Below are positions 9,595 through 20,072 of a stretch of 64,000 nt of DNA, piece by piece. The notes below the pieces were generated by a model. It worked only from the letters and a program-made list of their open reading frames with translations, was not told where the DNA came from and ran no database searches. The position numbers were made by a program, and so were the translations under genes. Each line of letters begins with the position of its first letter. The stretch's first letter is position 1. Origin of the DNA: Puccinellia tenuiflora (taxonomy: Eukaryota; Streptophyta; Magnoliopsida; Poales; Poaceae); contig QRDG01001879.1 in NCBI GenBank assembly GCA_012064385.1, forward strand, positions 1 to 64,000. Reading direction: 5' to 3'.

Positions 9595-10788
9595 GTGTCT
9601 AGGTGAATTAACTGAAGAAACTGGCAGTACGTTGTGGTTGCCGTTGGCGCCGCGTGTATATAGGAGTATATATTGCTGTTGACACGTGTGTCCCTCTTGC
9701 CCTACTCGAGAGTTCAGTGCGCAGAATTATTTTGTCTCTGTCACCCGTACGTGATGGTGTGGCTTGATCGGTTTCCTGATCATGGCATGGCAGACAGAAA
9801 AGGGCCGCCCAAGTTCAGGCCAGCTTCAGAGCAGCGAGATTTTAGATTATCCTCTCTCTGTCTTACAACAAAGGCAGATAAAGCCTCCATGCATCTCCTA
9901 GCCTCGATCAGTTTCTTCAACTGTGATGGAACTACTTGGAGGCTGTCTAACCCCCGGAAATCTTCTTGAACCAAGCTAACAAGGGGCTAGCCCACGCAGT
10001 TGTACAGTACCCGTTAACAATCTTTTCACAATAATAATGCTGCCGAGGACAGTCCCATACATAATCGCTGCACAGTGGTGTCGCTACACTAGGCGTCGAA
10101 TGCCAAGCTACAGGCGGCGGACAGGGCTCCGTTCCGCGAAATAGGCTGAGTAACCTTCTCTCAGCATCCTCATCTTGGGCGTGCATGTCCGATTCCGCAT
10201 TCTTGCGGTTCCGTCGTCGTCAGCAAAACAGTAGGCAGGCGACTGCCATTCCATGTCCTACAGCACCACACCCGCGGCTCGAAGCTCATCAATCACGTGT
10301 TCGGTCCGCGCTGCAGAACAGCAGAAATGTTAGCATCCTCCAAATTCAGCTTTACCTACATAATCTTGAGAGAAGCTGTGTGTGCTAATTCGAAACTGCA
10401 CTTATATATACATGGTTGTTTAGTACTCCACCTGGATATGATCAGCAAACAAGCACCTATGATCAGCACTATATATTCCGCAGTTCACACTCCGGACTGA
10501 GGAGCCGGACGAGCAAGGCCAATGTGGAGTTCCCGCAGGTTGCTCCACAAGACACACACACACCTCAAGCTCCTTGGAACCATTATCCTTGAACCTAGAT
10601 GATGATGAATTGATGATGATGAAAACATGGTCAACAAGATACTATTAGCCTCGAGTTGTATCTCATGGACTCATATATGCACGGATACAACAAGTTTCAC
10701 AGCCTTCATGATAACATCAACAAACAAATAAACGGTTGAAGAAGAATAAAAGTAGACCAAATATTGAAATGGAAAATATGTCTGGAAG
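9595..10788. other. Low-copy-looking intergenic region with one exon-like open frame
   Basis: No confident gene. The minus-strand frame at 9780-9974 has a clean, protein-like composition (for example LKKLIEARRCMEALSAFVVR) and follows directly after another open frame at 9947-10186, but I recognise no domain. Near 9655-9668 the minus strand carries a TATATA-containing stretch upstream of the Copia insertion point. The region ends at the target duplication of the full-length LINE. Confidence 0.3.
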
Positions 10789-10814
10789 AACTATCATAGA
10801 GATCGCGAGGAAAA

Positions 10815-11857
10815 TGACCGTTGCGTCTCTCTCTCGCGCTCTGCCTGGCGACTGCGTGGGCGTCCGGCCCGCCCGCGTCCTCGCCGCCGTTGTGCCGGCG
10901 CAGCTGTGCGCCTCTCCGGCCGCGGTGGCTCAGGTGGCTGCCCCCGCGTCCCGTGGCTCCCGGTTCTGGGCTCTGGCTGGTGAGAGCTCCGACGAGGAGG
11001 AAGAGCTCCCCTCGGTTGTGATGTCCTCCCCCAGATCTGGCCCTTCTAGGCGCGTGCTCGGCGATTACCTCGACCCAGCGTGGGAGAGGGTCTGTCCGCG
11101 GCCGCGCAAGGTTTCCCCGGCGAAGAGGAGTGCCTTCGCGCCGGGAGGGAGAGGCTCCCGTTTTGGTCAGGGAGCTCTCGGCGGTGCTTTCGTGTTCTCT
11201 GCCGTGCGGCCGACGTCGCGTCCGTTCTCCCGCGGTGCGTCTGCGTCTGTTGCGGAGGTTGCGGCGGTTGCGCCGTGCGCGTCCGTTGTCCCGCCGCTGG
11301 TGTCTGGTCTGCAGGTGGCAGATCCGGCGCCGCCGCCGCCGTCGGTGGCTTGCGGGAAGGGTTTCGTGCCTCCAGAGGTGGAGGACGCTCCCCTCCCGGC
11401 CCAGAGTGGGCCGGGCCTTTCTTGGGCTGCCAAGGTGGCTCGCGGTGTGGCCCAGGGGGGCGCGTCCCCCCCGTTGCGGCCTGTTTGTCCCCCGGCCATG
11501 CCCTCCCAGTGTGGGTCCTTTTCGCCTATTTCTGATGGGCCGGGGTCTTTCGTTTCGGTCCAGCCCAGTCCTGCGGTGCGGCCGGTACTTAAGTGGCTTT
11601 GGGTCCGTAAGGGAACCCTAGACGCCTCATTAGGTTTCCCTGCCCCATCTCGCGACGTGCGGCGCTGGCTGCGGCGTTCTAGATCTACATCCTTCCTCGC
11701 CTCTAACCTCCTCCCTAGGTTTCTCCCCTCGCCCAGATCTGCTCCAGTGTTCTTCTCCCTCTACCCAGTGGTTCATGGAGCGGAGCCGCGGCGACATGCG
11801 TTCTGGTTTCAAGCGGGGGCGGGAGGACGGTCCGTCGGAAGCAGATCTGAGGTATGA
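10815..11857 (+). CDS. Open frame in the LINE 5' region, overlapping ORF1
   Basis: Open from the first ATG inside the element (10815, MTVASLSRALPGD) to 11857. The frame is also open upstream into host sequence, so the 5' limit is not fixed by a stop. It is rich in Ala, Pro, Arg and Ser, with an acidic patch FWALAGESSDEEEELP near residue 57 that resembles the start of some plant LINE ORF1 proteins. The 3' end overlaps the start of ORF1 (11775) in another frame. Either a true upstream ORF or GC-rich 5' UTR without stops; I cannot tell which. Confidence 0.35.
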
Positions 11858-14233
11858 GTATGAGTTGCGCGAGCGTGCCGAGCTGAATGAAGAGAAGCGC
11901 CGCCGGGATTGGGATCGGAACTGGGGCAACAATCGTGAGCCAGAGCGGCGGCGCGATGACCAGTGGTTCCGTCCCGAGGCAGGTCGCTTCGATCCCGGGC
12001 CAGCGTTCCCTCGGGATCGCGAGCAACCTCCCCCGCAGCGGCGCAAGAGGGCTGCTGTCAGGAAGGGCCCGTCTGGCGCCCGTCCGGCATCGCAGGCTTC
12101 GTTGCCTGGCCAGGCGCAGTCGGCGCCGATCCAATCCGCCGTGGTGTCGTCTCACACGGAAGCCCCGGTGGCGTCTCCGGCCGTCAAGCGCGCAGGCATC
12201 AAGTGCTACAACTGCAGCCGCGACGGCCACTACCAATCCGGGTGCACGTTTCCCTCTCACTGCAGTGTGTGCGACACCGATGGCCATACCACGGGCATGT
12301 GCCCTAAGCAATCCAAGCCCCCCTCTTTGCAGTGGTATGGTTATGCTCTGGATGGTGTGGGGTTTCACTGTCTCGAGGTCCAGAGTGAGGAGGGTTTGAC
12401 CAGTGCGGTCAATCCTGCCCATGCAGCCAGAGCAATCTTGGAAGAGGAATCCCTTTCGGTGGAAAAGCTCACGGAGGACATGATGGCGCTTGTGGATCCT
12501 AAGTGGGACTGGCAGGTTAGACAAGCGTCACCTACGGATTTTCTGCTGGTGTTTCCGAATGAGCTCAGCCTGAATTTGTGCAAGAATGCCGGGGGCATCA
12601 CTCTTCCTGTTAGCAAGTGCAAAGTTCTGTTCACTGAAGCTAGATACAATCCCCATGCTGCTGAGCGCCTGTCCAAGGTTTGGGTGTCCTTATCTGGTGT
12701 GCCTCCCTGCCTGCGTTCGGCCGAGCTTTTGATGGAGGCAACTAAGATGATTGGGCGGCCCCGTCTGGTGGATGAGGACTCCCTTGCGGTGCCAGCGGGT
12801 CCCGTCCGGATGCTCTTTCATTCTCAAGCTCCAGAGAAGTTGCCTCCCAGTGTGCTCCTGTTTGAAGGCCTGGAGGGCTTTCGCATTGGGATTCAGGTGG
12901 AACCGCTCCGGCGGCCCTCTGCACCCCCCCAATCCCCTCCTCCGCCACCTCCGCACAGCAAGGACCCCGAGGATGACAGAGAGGATGACACTGAAGAGCA
13001 GAGCAGGTCTGACCGACACTGGAAGCGGTCTGGAAAGGAGAAAGAAGGAGGTGACAATGCCAACAAGGCCTCAAGCAAGCCAGCTCCAGTCAGAGTGACT
13101 CCTCCAGCTCCTAAGGCAGCGAACCTCGGGCCTGTGGCGGCCCATGCTCCTGTCCCCGGCCCTGAGTTATCCGCAAATGATGCGTCTCAGCCTCTGGAGG
13201 TCACTATCAAGGACAAGTTCTCCATGGGCAGCAGCAGTGTGCCAATGCCCAGTCTTGCGGAGTTCTCAACCTCTAAGCCTCCCAATGCCCCCTCCTGCTC
13301 CAATCTGAAGCCTATCAAGTTCAACCAATATGGGTCCAACCTCTCGGGCGCATCGGCTTTCGAGGTGGACGACTCCTCCCCATCGCCCCTCACTGCTCAG
13401 CTGGAGCTCTCGTCGGAGGGCACCCCCCCCCCCCCATCTCTCCTTCCATTTTCAAGCGCTCGTCGCTAGGCCCTAACGAGAGGGAGGAAATTGGATGGGT
13501 GTCTCCCGAGAACTGGGAATTTGATCATGAGACTTTAGCTGCTAAGGTGGCCAGGTTAAAGAAGAAGCAGGACGGTGAGGTGGAGAACCCCCTCCCGGCC
13601 TCCCCGCTCCCCGTCCCCAACCTTGAGCAGATCCTTGCCGCTGAGTCTGCAGTGGTGCGTGCCAAAAGATCGACGCCGGTGACGGCTCCCGTGTCGGGTA
13701 CCAGGCGCAGCGAGCGGGGAAAGGGCTCCGAGGCCGTTCCCATCCTGCTCAAAGCGTCTCGTCGGGCGGCGGCCAAAGATCCAGGTACATCTTGCTCTCG
13801 CAATCTCGCCCAGGAGTTTCTCGTTTTAGATTCGCTCCCAGATCCGTTCTTGCTTTCGGTTGCCAATGATATTTGCATCGATTTCTCTTTGCCTGCTGGT
13901 TCTTCTCCCTCCTCCCTTCTTTCTCTGGTCCGCGCCAAAGAAGCTGCGCAAGCCAAGCTTGCGGAAGCTTTAGCCAGGAAAAGCTCGGAGGAACCCGCTA
14001 TGGCATCCAGTGTGGAGCCAGGGGACAGCCTTCAGCCTCATCAGGCCAGTGTGGCTCTGATGGCGCTGCCAGCCCCGTTAGTTAGTGAAGAACCTCCCCT
14101 CCCTGCCCTTTTGGCACGCCGTGAGGCGACCAGGAAGCAGAAGGCGACGCCTCTACCATCTGTAGCCTCTAGACCGAACCTGAGAAATACGCCAGCCCGC
14201 CAAGCACGGGTTCCTCCTCCGTCCACCCAATGA
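11775..14233 (+). pseudogene. LINE ORF1 (zinc-knuckle RNA-binding protein), split by one frameshift
   Basis: Starts at 11775 (MERSRGDMRSGFKRG) and stays open to 13469. At residue 144 begins a CCHC knuckle, CYNCSRDGHYQSGC, followed by a second knuckle-like motif, CSVCDTDGHTTGMC. The middle (about residues 230-320, DFLLVFPNELSLNLC, SKVWVSLSGVPPCLR) matches the DUF4283-type domain of plant LINE and CNHC-type proteins. A 13-C run (13423-13435) precedes the early stop. Another frame is open across this point and continues (EEIGWVSPENWEFDHETL, then Lys-rich) to 14233. So ORF1 was probably a single frame of about 820 codons broken by a homopolymer length change, or by a sequencing error there. ORF1 proteins bind element RNA. 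Confidence 0.8.
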
Positions 14234-17200
14234 GAGCCATGGGCTGGAATTCCAGGGGGTTCGCGCGTGCTGGCCGTCGAACCCAGATCAAGGATTACAT
14301 TCGCAAAGAGAGGATAGATATCGTTTTCCTGCAAGAGACGCACAAGCAGGATTTCTCGGACCAGGAACTCAATAGCCTAGAGAGTGGTGACAAGTTCTTT
14401 TGGCACTGGAAAGGTTCGGATGGCCGCTCCGGTGGCCTCCTGCTAGGCATCAAAGATAGTGTCTTAGAAGTTGGAGGAGTTGATCAGGGTGATTTTTTCC
14501 TAAGTGCCAAACTCCTGCATAGAGCCTCAAACTTCAAGTTTGAATTTATAGGAGTGTATGGGCCAGCTGATCATGTGCGATCAGCTGAGTTCCTAGCAGA
14601 GCTTGAATCAAAAGTTGAGGGCTGCCAGCTGCCGGTCGTAGTTGGTGGTGACTTTAACCTTATCCGAGGAGCTCGCGATAAGAACAACAGCAATATTAAC
14701 TGGCCTAGGGTGGCCTTGTTTAATGACTGTATAGCAAGGCTTGCGCTGCGTGAAATCGCAAGATCAGGCGCCTTGTTCACCTGGTCTAATAGGCAACGGG
14801 ATCCGGTCAGGAGTGTTCTCGATCGTTTCCTAGTCTCCCCGGAGTGGGAGGTGAAATTCCCCTTGGTTTCCCTTAGGGCAGAGACCCCTATCGGTTCGGA
14901 CCATACTCCCCTGATTCTGGATTCAGGGGACGAGGCCATAGCTCGCTCGCAGCGTTTCTTTTTTGAGACCAGCTGGCTCAAATCCCCTGATTTCGTCGAC
15001 CTAGTTAAGGCCAAATGGGAGAGCTTCGCGAGCAGGTTGTTCAGTTGTAGAGGGCCGGTGGATTTTTGGGCTAATCAATCGGCCTCCCTTCGCCAGTTTC
15101 TCAAGGGTTGGGGAGCCAATAAGGGTAAGCAAGATAGGGTTCATAAGCAGAATATCTTGCTTCAGATCCAGGATTTGGATGCCCTTGCCGACGCAAATGG
15201 CCTGGATGACGATGGCTGGGCCTTGAGGTATTTCCTCGAAGAGCAGCTCATCCAACTTCTCGCCGCTGAAGAGGAATACTGGCGCCAGAGGGGTCGCCAG
15301 AATTGGCTCCTGCAAGGGGACGCGAACACAGCTTTTTTCCACGCCTACGCCAACGGGCGGAAGCGCAAGTGTGCCATCTTCCAACTGGAGACTGAGTTAG
15401 GGGTTATCTCCTCTCCAGCCCTTATCCAACAGCACATTTACGAGTTTTACATAGCTCTTATGGGATCGGAGGAGCCTACCCGCTTGTCCTTATCCCCACG
15501 TCCGTGGGGCACAGAGAAGATGGTCTCTGTGGAGGAGAATGCCAGCCTTGCCCTCACGTTTACTGGAGAGGAGCTCGATGATTGCATCAAATCCACCAAG
15601 TCCAACACGGCCCCGGGACCAGATGGGTTCCCGGTTGCCTTTTTTAAACAATTCTGGCCGGACCTCAAGCCTCTTCTCCTGCATATCGCGAATGGGTTTT
15701 GGCTGGGCTCGGTGGACATTTCCCGTCTCAATTTCGGGATTCTATCCTTACTTCCTAAAGTTCAGGGTGCAGTGTGCATCAAACAGTATCGCCCCATTGC
15801 CTTAATCAATGTCATCTTCAAGGTCGTAGCCAAACTGGTCGCCTCCCGGATCTCCCCGGTGGCGGACAGAATTATCAGTCAGGCTCAGACAGCGTTCATC
15901 AAGGGCAGGTGCATCCTCGATGGCCCTCTGGCCCTGCAGGAGATCATCCATGAAATTAAGGTGAAAAAGCAGTCTGCCATCCTTCTCAAATTAGACTTTG
16001 AGAAGGCCTATGACAGGGTCAGTTGGCCTTTCCTTCAGGAAGTGCTCCTGAAGAAGGGTTTTGATGCAGCCATTGTCCAAAAGATCCTCCAACTTGTTAG
16101 AGGAGGTCAAACCGCTATCTCCATCAATGGGGAAGTTGGTCCGTACTTTAGAAATAAGAGAGGGGTTCGTCAGGGTGACCCCCTCTCGCCGCTCCTGTTT
16201 AATTTCGTGGTCGAGGTGCTTGACATGATGTTAAACAAGGCAAATTCAGCTGGCCACATAGAGGGGGTTGTTCCTCATCTTATCCCTGGAGGGGTCACTC
16301 ATCTGCAGTATGCAGATGACACCCTTATTATGATCCAGAACACGGCCAGAGGTCTTGCTAGCCTTAAATTCCTGCTTATTTGTTTTGAGATCCTCTCCGG
16401 CCTGAAGATCAACTTTCACAAGAGCAGTGTCATTGTGATGGGTGGAGGGGAGGGGGAACAAGCCAGAGTGGCCAATCTCCTTAACTGTCAGCAGGGAACC
16501 TTCCCTTTCACTTTTCTGGGTTTCACGATTGCGGATCGCAAACTCACCATTGCAGACTTGGAGCCAGTTGTAGCCAAAGTGGGTTTTAGAACAGAACCGT
16601 GGCAGGGCAAATTTATGTCTTCTGCTGCCAGGCTTACGCTCGTTGACGCTTGCCTCTCCAACCTGCCAGTTTACACTATGGGTCTGTTCCTGCTCCCAGA
16701 TGGGACTCACGCTGGTTTTGACAAGCATAGAGCTCGTTTCTTCTGGGAAGGTGGTGGAAACAAGAAAAAGTATCACATGGTGAGATGGCCTGAAGTTTGC
16801 AAACCCAGAGACCAGGGCGGTCTGGGTGTCTCCAACACCAAATTCCTCAACAAAGCCTTGATGGCCAAGTGGATTTGGCGTTTATTTGATGAAAGGGAAC
16901 ACGATCGTCTTTGGGTTAGACTGATTCGTGCTAAGTACCTCACCTCGGAGGATTTCTTTGGTTCCAACCCGGCAGGAGGCTCCCCTTTTTGGCATGCCAT
17001 CCATAAAGTCAAGGATGTGTTTAAGCTTGGTGCCAAATTTGTGCTGGGTAATGGGCAGAGCACTCGTTTCTGGACCGATCACTGGCTAGGTCAAGGGTCC
17101 TTCCAGACTAGATACCCTCTGCTGTTCGCCATTTCAGAGAACCCTGGGGTCTTGATTTGGCAGGCCCTCACTGATGAGGGCTGGAACATTAGGTTCCGTC

Positions 17201-17892
17201 GCTGCTTTGGGCCAGAGGAGCTCAGGCAGTGGCAGCTTCTTTGTGGGGAGATCGAGGGCACAGTGTTGTCTACTGAAAGGGACAGAGTGTCCTGGACCCT
17301 GAATGCCTCTGGATGCTTCTCCACCAATTCCTTATATCGGAAGCTTTGTAGTGGAGCCCAAATCCCTAGTATGAAGCACATTTGGCAAGCCCTGGTGCCT
17401 CTCAAAGTTAGGATCTTTCTTTGGCAATTAGCTCGTGGCAGGCTTCCTTCGAATGACCACATTGCTCTCAGGCATGGTCCATCCAACGGGCAGTGTGCCT
17501 TGTGTGGTGATCATGAGGACGCGAACCACATCTTCTTTGGTTGTGTCCTCCCAGCTTTTGTCTGGGCAGGCCTCAGGGAGTGCCTCCAGGTTTCCTGGAA
17601 CCCCCATTGTTTCCAGGACCTGTGTGCCATTTTGAGTGGTTTTAGTGGGTGTACTCGCAAGGTTATGCAAGTGCTGTTTGCGGCTGTTTGCTGGTCGCTC
17701 TGGCTTATTAGAAACAAGTACTCTATTGAAGCTAAATTCCCTAAGCAGCCTGCTGATTGTGTGTTCAAAATCTTGATACATCTGCAGCTGTGGCGACCGC
17801 TTCTCAAGGACGACGCCGTGCCACTCATGGAGGAGCTCATCATGACGCTTAAGGCTCTCTTCGATGCTACCTACCTGCGCCCCTCGACTTAG
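14230..17892 (+). CDS. LINE ORF2: APE-type endonuclease and reverse transcriptase
   Basis: 1220 codons without a stop. The start codon overlaps the ORF1 stop as ATGA (14230-14233), suggesting coupled reinitiation. Residues 1-230 form an endonuclease/exonuclease/phosphatase fold: GWNSRGF, FLQETHKQ, VGGDFNLIRG and SDHTPLIL supply catalytic Asn, Glu, Asp and His positions. The reverse transcriptase follows: NTAPGPDGFP, YRPIALINVIFK, AFIKGRCILDGP, LKLDFEKAYDRV, RQGDPLSPLLFN and the catalytic YADD at residues 694-697. The C-terminal part carries zf-RVT (FSTNSLYRKL, FLWQLARGRLPSNDHI, CALCGDHEDANHIFFGC). No RNase H domain is visible. The protein nicks target DNA and copies element RNA there. All key motifs look intact. 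Confidence 0.95.
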   Translation: MRAMGWNSRGFARAGRRTQIKDYIRKERIDIVFLQETHKQDFSDQELNSLESGDKFFWHWKGSDGRSGGLLLGIKDSVLEVGGVDQGDFFLSAKLLHRASNFKFEFIGVYGPADHVRSAEFLAELESKVEGCQLPVVVGGDFNLIRGARDKNNSNINWPRVALFNDCIARLALREIARSGALFTWSNRQRDPVRSVLDRFLVSPEWEVKFPLVSLRAETPIGSDHTPLILDSGDEAIARSQRFFFETSWLKSPDFVDLVKAKWESFASRLFSCRGPVDFWANQSASLRQFLKGWGANKGKQDRVHKQNILLQIQDLDALADANGLDDDGWALRYFLEEQLIQLLAAEEEYWRQRGRQNWLLQGDANTAFFHAYANGRKRKCAIFQLETELGVISSPALIQQHIYEFYIALMGSEEPTRLSLSPRPWGTEKMVSVEENASLALTFTGEELDDCIKSTKSNTAPGPDGFPVAFFKQFWPDLKPLLLHIANGFWLGSVDISRLNFGILSLLPKVQGAVCIKQYRPIALINVIFKVVAKLVASRISPVADRIISQAQTAFIKGRCILDGPLALQEIIHEIKVKKQSAILLKLDFEKAYDRVSWPFLQEVLLKKGFDAAIVQKILQLVRGGQTAISINGEVGPYFRNKRGVRQGDPLSPLLFNFVVEVLDMMLNKANSAGHIEGVVPHLIPGGVTHLQYADDTLIMIQNTARGLASLKFLLICFEILSGLKINFHKSSVIVMGGGEGEQARVANLLNCQQGTFPFTFLGFTIADRKLTIADLEPVVAKVGFRTEPWQGKFMSSAARLTLVDACLSNLPVYTMGLFLLPDGTHAGFDKHRARFFWEGGGNKKKYHMVRWPEVCKPRDQGGLGVSNTKFLNKALMAKWIWRLFDEREHDRLWVRLIRAKYLTSEDFFGSNPAGGSPFWHAIHKVKDVFKLGAKFVLGNGQSTRFWTDHWLGQGSFQTRYPLLFAISENPGVLIWQALTDEGWNIRFRRCFGPEELRQWQLLCGEIEGTVLSTERDRVSWTLNASGCFSTNSLYRKLCSGAQIPSMKHIWQALVPLKVRIFLWQLARGRLPSNDHIALRHGPSNGQCALCGDHEDANHIFFGCVLPAFVWAGLRECLQVSWNPHCFQDLCAILSGFSGCTRKVMQVLFAAVCWSLWLIRNKYSIEAKFPKQPADCVFKILIHLQLWRPLLKDDAVPLMEELIMTLKALFDATYLRPST

Positions 17893-18097
17893 TATCCTAG
17901 CTTTTTGCAGCTGCGTCTGCCGCTGGCGTGTGTGCCATGTTTTAGCAACCTTGTTAGTCTTCATATCGTATGCTTTGGCTCATTAGCCGTTCGTGAACTC
18001 AAACTTGATGTTTGTCTTTCCCCGCCACTGTTGGCTTTATTAATTTAAAGTCGGGCACGTTGTGCCTTCCATCTAAAAAAAAAACTATCATAGAGAT

Positions 18098-18606
18098 GGC
18101 GCCATAGCACCCACGAAACAAGGGCGCCAACAAATTGAGAAGGTGCCGGCAGTGGGACGCATCAGCAGGGAGCACGGCTTCGACTCCGGCCACACCACCT
18201 CTCAACCTGACCATCCCAGTGCTTGTCCTAATGCCATCACAATCCTCTGCAAATGGAATTGACAAGAGGTTCAGACTTCATCGGAACTGTTTCTAGTTAT
18301 GCCATTTTCTTTCCAAACAATCCCAAGAGTGAGATGCAAAAGGAAAAGAAAAATTAACAACTAGTATGGGCAGATGTGAATGGATCTTTTTTAAGTTGTA
18401 ACATCAACAGTCTGATAGGGTAAATGTCAAGACTCGTGCTCTGATTTTTCATTGATTAATGGTACACATCTACTTGCTAGCCCACAAATTCACATCATTA
18501 ATCCATGTAGATTACAATAGCACGCCACAAGCTAGTACCCCAAATCCATGTTCCAGAAGAAACAAATGAATTATAGGTAAAATTGTGTGTACCGCAGTTA
18601 ACTTGT
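18098..18606. other. Flank between LINE and F-box block, no gene seen
   Basis: Continues the sequence present before the LINE inserted. Only short open frames without motifs. Confidence 0.35.
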
Positions 18607-18634
18607 GTACTTTGGCCTTCAAATATAATAGAAG

Positions 18635-18746
18635 CTATATTCGTCCATGATGAATTGATGGTCTATCCTGGAGAATGAACTTGCTACCAGCATATATGAC
18701 CACCCAGATGACTGCGTCAATCAGGCGGATGATGGCGGGCGCAAAC
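18635..18746 (-). CDS. Candidate 3' exon of the F-box gene family (copy A)
   Basis: Preceded on the minus strand by a pyrimidine-rich tract and CTGCAG acceptor (18747-18752). One frame reads FAPAIIRLIDAVIWVVIYAG and on to a stop at 18635-18637, with a hydrophobic core that could be a membrane or amphipathic helix. An equal-length (112-bp) copy exists in the duplicated block at 32961-33072. Direct splicing from the donor at 20073 would put it in a different frame that stops after about eight residues, so either another small exon intervenes or this is a short tail. Function unknown. Confidence 0.35.
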
Positions 18747-20072
18747 CTGCAGGAGTGAAAGATAACAATTATTCTCCAGCAATGTGCACTGATAAGACCC
18801 AAATATATATCCTGCTGTAAAGACACAAATTGTCCGCATATGAAGATCGTGAAAGGGAGATATGCAGGTCATGTAAATCAAAGCTATTTACATGCCATGC
18901 AGAAAATCAGCCAACTCACAAATTACTTTGTTGTGCACATGAAGAATGAACAAAGTTAACTAGCTATCAGAAATCTGGAACAGAGCCCTACCTCTTCCAA
19001 TATAGGTACAAAAGCATAGATAAATGTGTGTTGATGCTATTGAGTCAAGATCTTGTCTGAATAGAAAAATATGTGAAACCAGCCTGGAAATTATGATAAA
19101 CAAAAGCAAATGCAGTGATCACTATAGTCTTCCATTCTGTGAGCAAACATATGAACAACTCATCTAACTACATGAAAAGTTCAGTGGGTCTACCATTATG
19201 TCCCACCGTATGAAAAAATGTTCAACATATAACGAACCATACCTTACCTTTTTTGTGGAGAAATTGAAGAAATAAATGCTCTATGAGATCTGCATCAGTC
19301 ATGCAGCCCATATGCTGTCAGTCTGTCAGTTACCTGAACTTGTAGCTCAAGATTTCAGTTTTACACTCTTAACACTGCTTGCTAAAAAGAACTGCAGCAT
19401 CATCACTTGACATGTAGCACCAAAAAAATCCACAAGATTAATAAAGACATGTTAGAAAGCCAGCATGCAGAAACCATTAGTTCTATATATGCCTTCATCG
19501 TCAATTCATCAATGGTACTTCTTTTCGGAGATGAATCTAGATATTGAATCAAAGTTAGAAGTTAGAAGACTAAGCTTGCAATGCACTTCCAAGAAAATTA
19601 AATAACGGAACACATAGTTTCTGCCGGTACAAAAACTGGAGGTTCATTACAAGATAATCCATTCACCCCCTTACACAAGGCAATAGCATGGGGAAATTAC
19701 CAAGCTTACGAACAAAAGCCAACAACAGCACAAGAAAACAACCACCATTTCACAAAACCAGCTACTCGGTCATCTTCCTTGTTGATGAGAGCCTCCTGCC
19801 ACTAAGCCAATTTAACCATGCATTGTCAATGCGCAGCCTTACAAGGAGGTCCTGCTCTCTGCAAACAAATATTTTTTGATGTTATGCCAAAAAGAGATGA
19901 TATGATACCAACTAAAATTGCAAATCAAATAGGCATAATCATAATTAGGTGTAACATTCTGAGTCTAGATAGCACCCAAAATCTGCTGAAGCACACATAT
20001 TATCACAGATTGAAACTGCCCGATATATTAGAATTGTTCTCAAATCATTAAAACAAGTAGGTATAGATATAC
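18747..20072 (-). other. Presumed intron(s) of F-box copy A
   Basis: AT-rich, no convincing coding sequence. Duplicated at about 33073-34380 with high similarity, including non-coding parts, which shows the later block is a DNA-level duplication and not a retrocopy. Confidence 0.4.

Larger units (their letters stand above)
10804..18082 (+). mobile_element. Full-length LINE (L1-like non-LTR retrotransposon)
   Basis: About 7.3 kb, bounded by a perfect 15-bp direct repeat AACTATCATAGAGAT (10789-10803 and 18083-18097) with an A-run at the 3' end (18075-18084). It holds a GC-rich 5' region, an ORF1 with zinc knuckles and an uninterrupted ORF2 with endonuclease, reverse transcriptase and zf-RVT regions. 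Perfect TSDs and the intact ORF2 show recent insertion. The only clear coding lesion is a shift at a 13-C run in ORF1. Confidence 0.93.

Noticed and set aside
16246..16776. 176-codon minus-strand frame inside the LINE ORF2
   Set aside because: Antisense shadow of the intact ORF2; no domain, and the sense frame carries all RT motifs.
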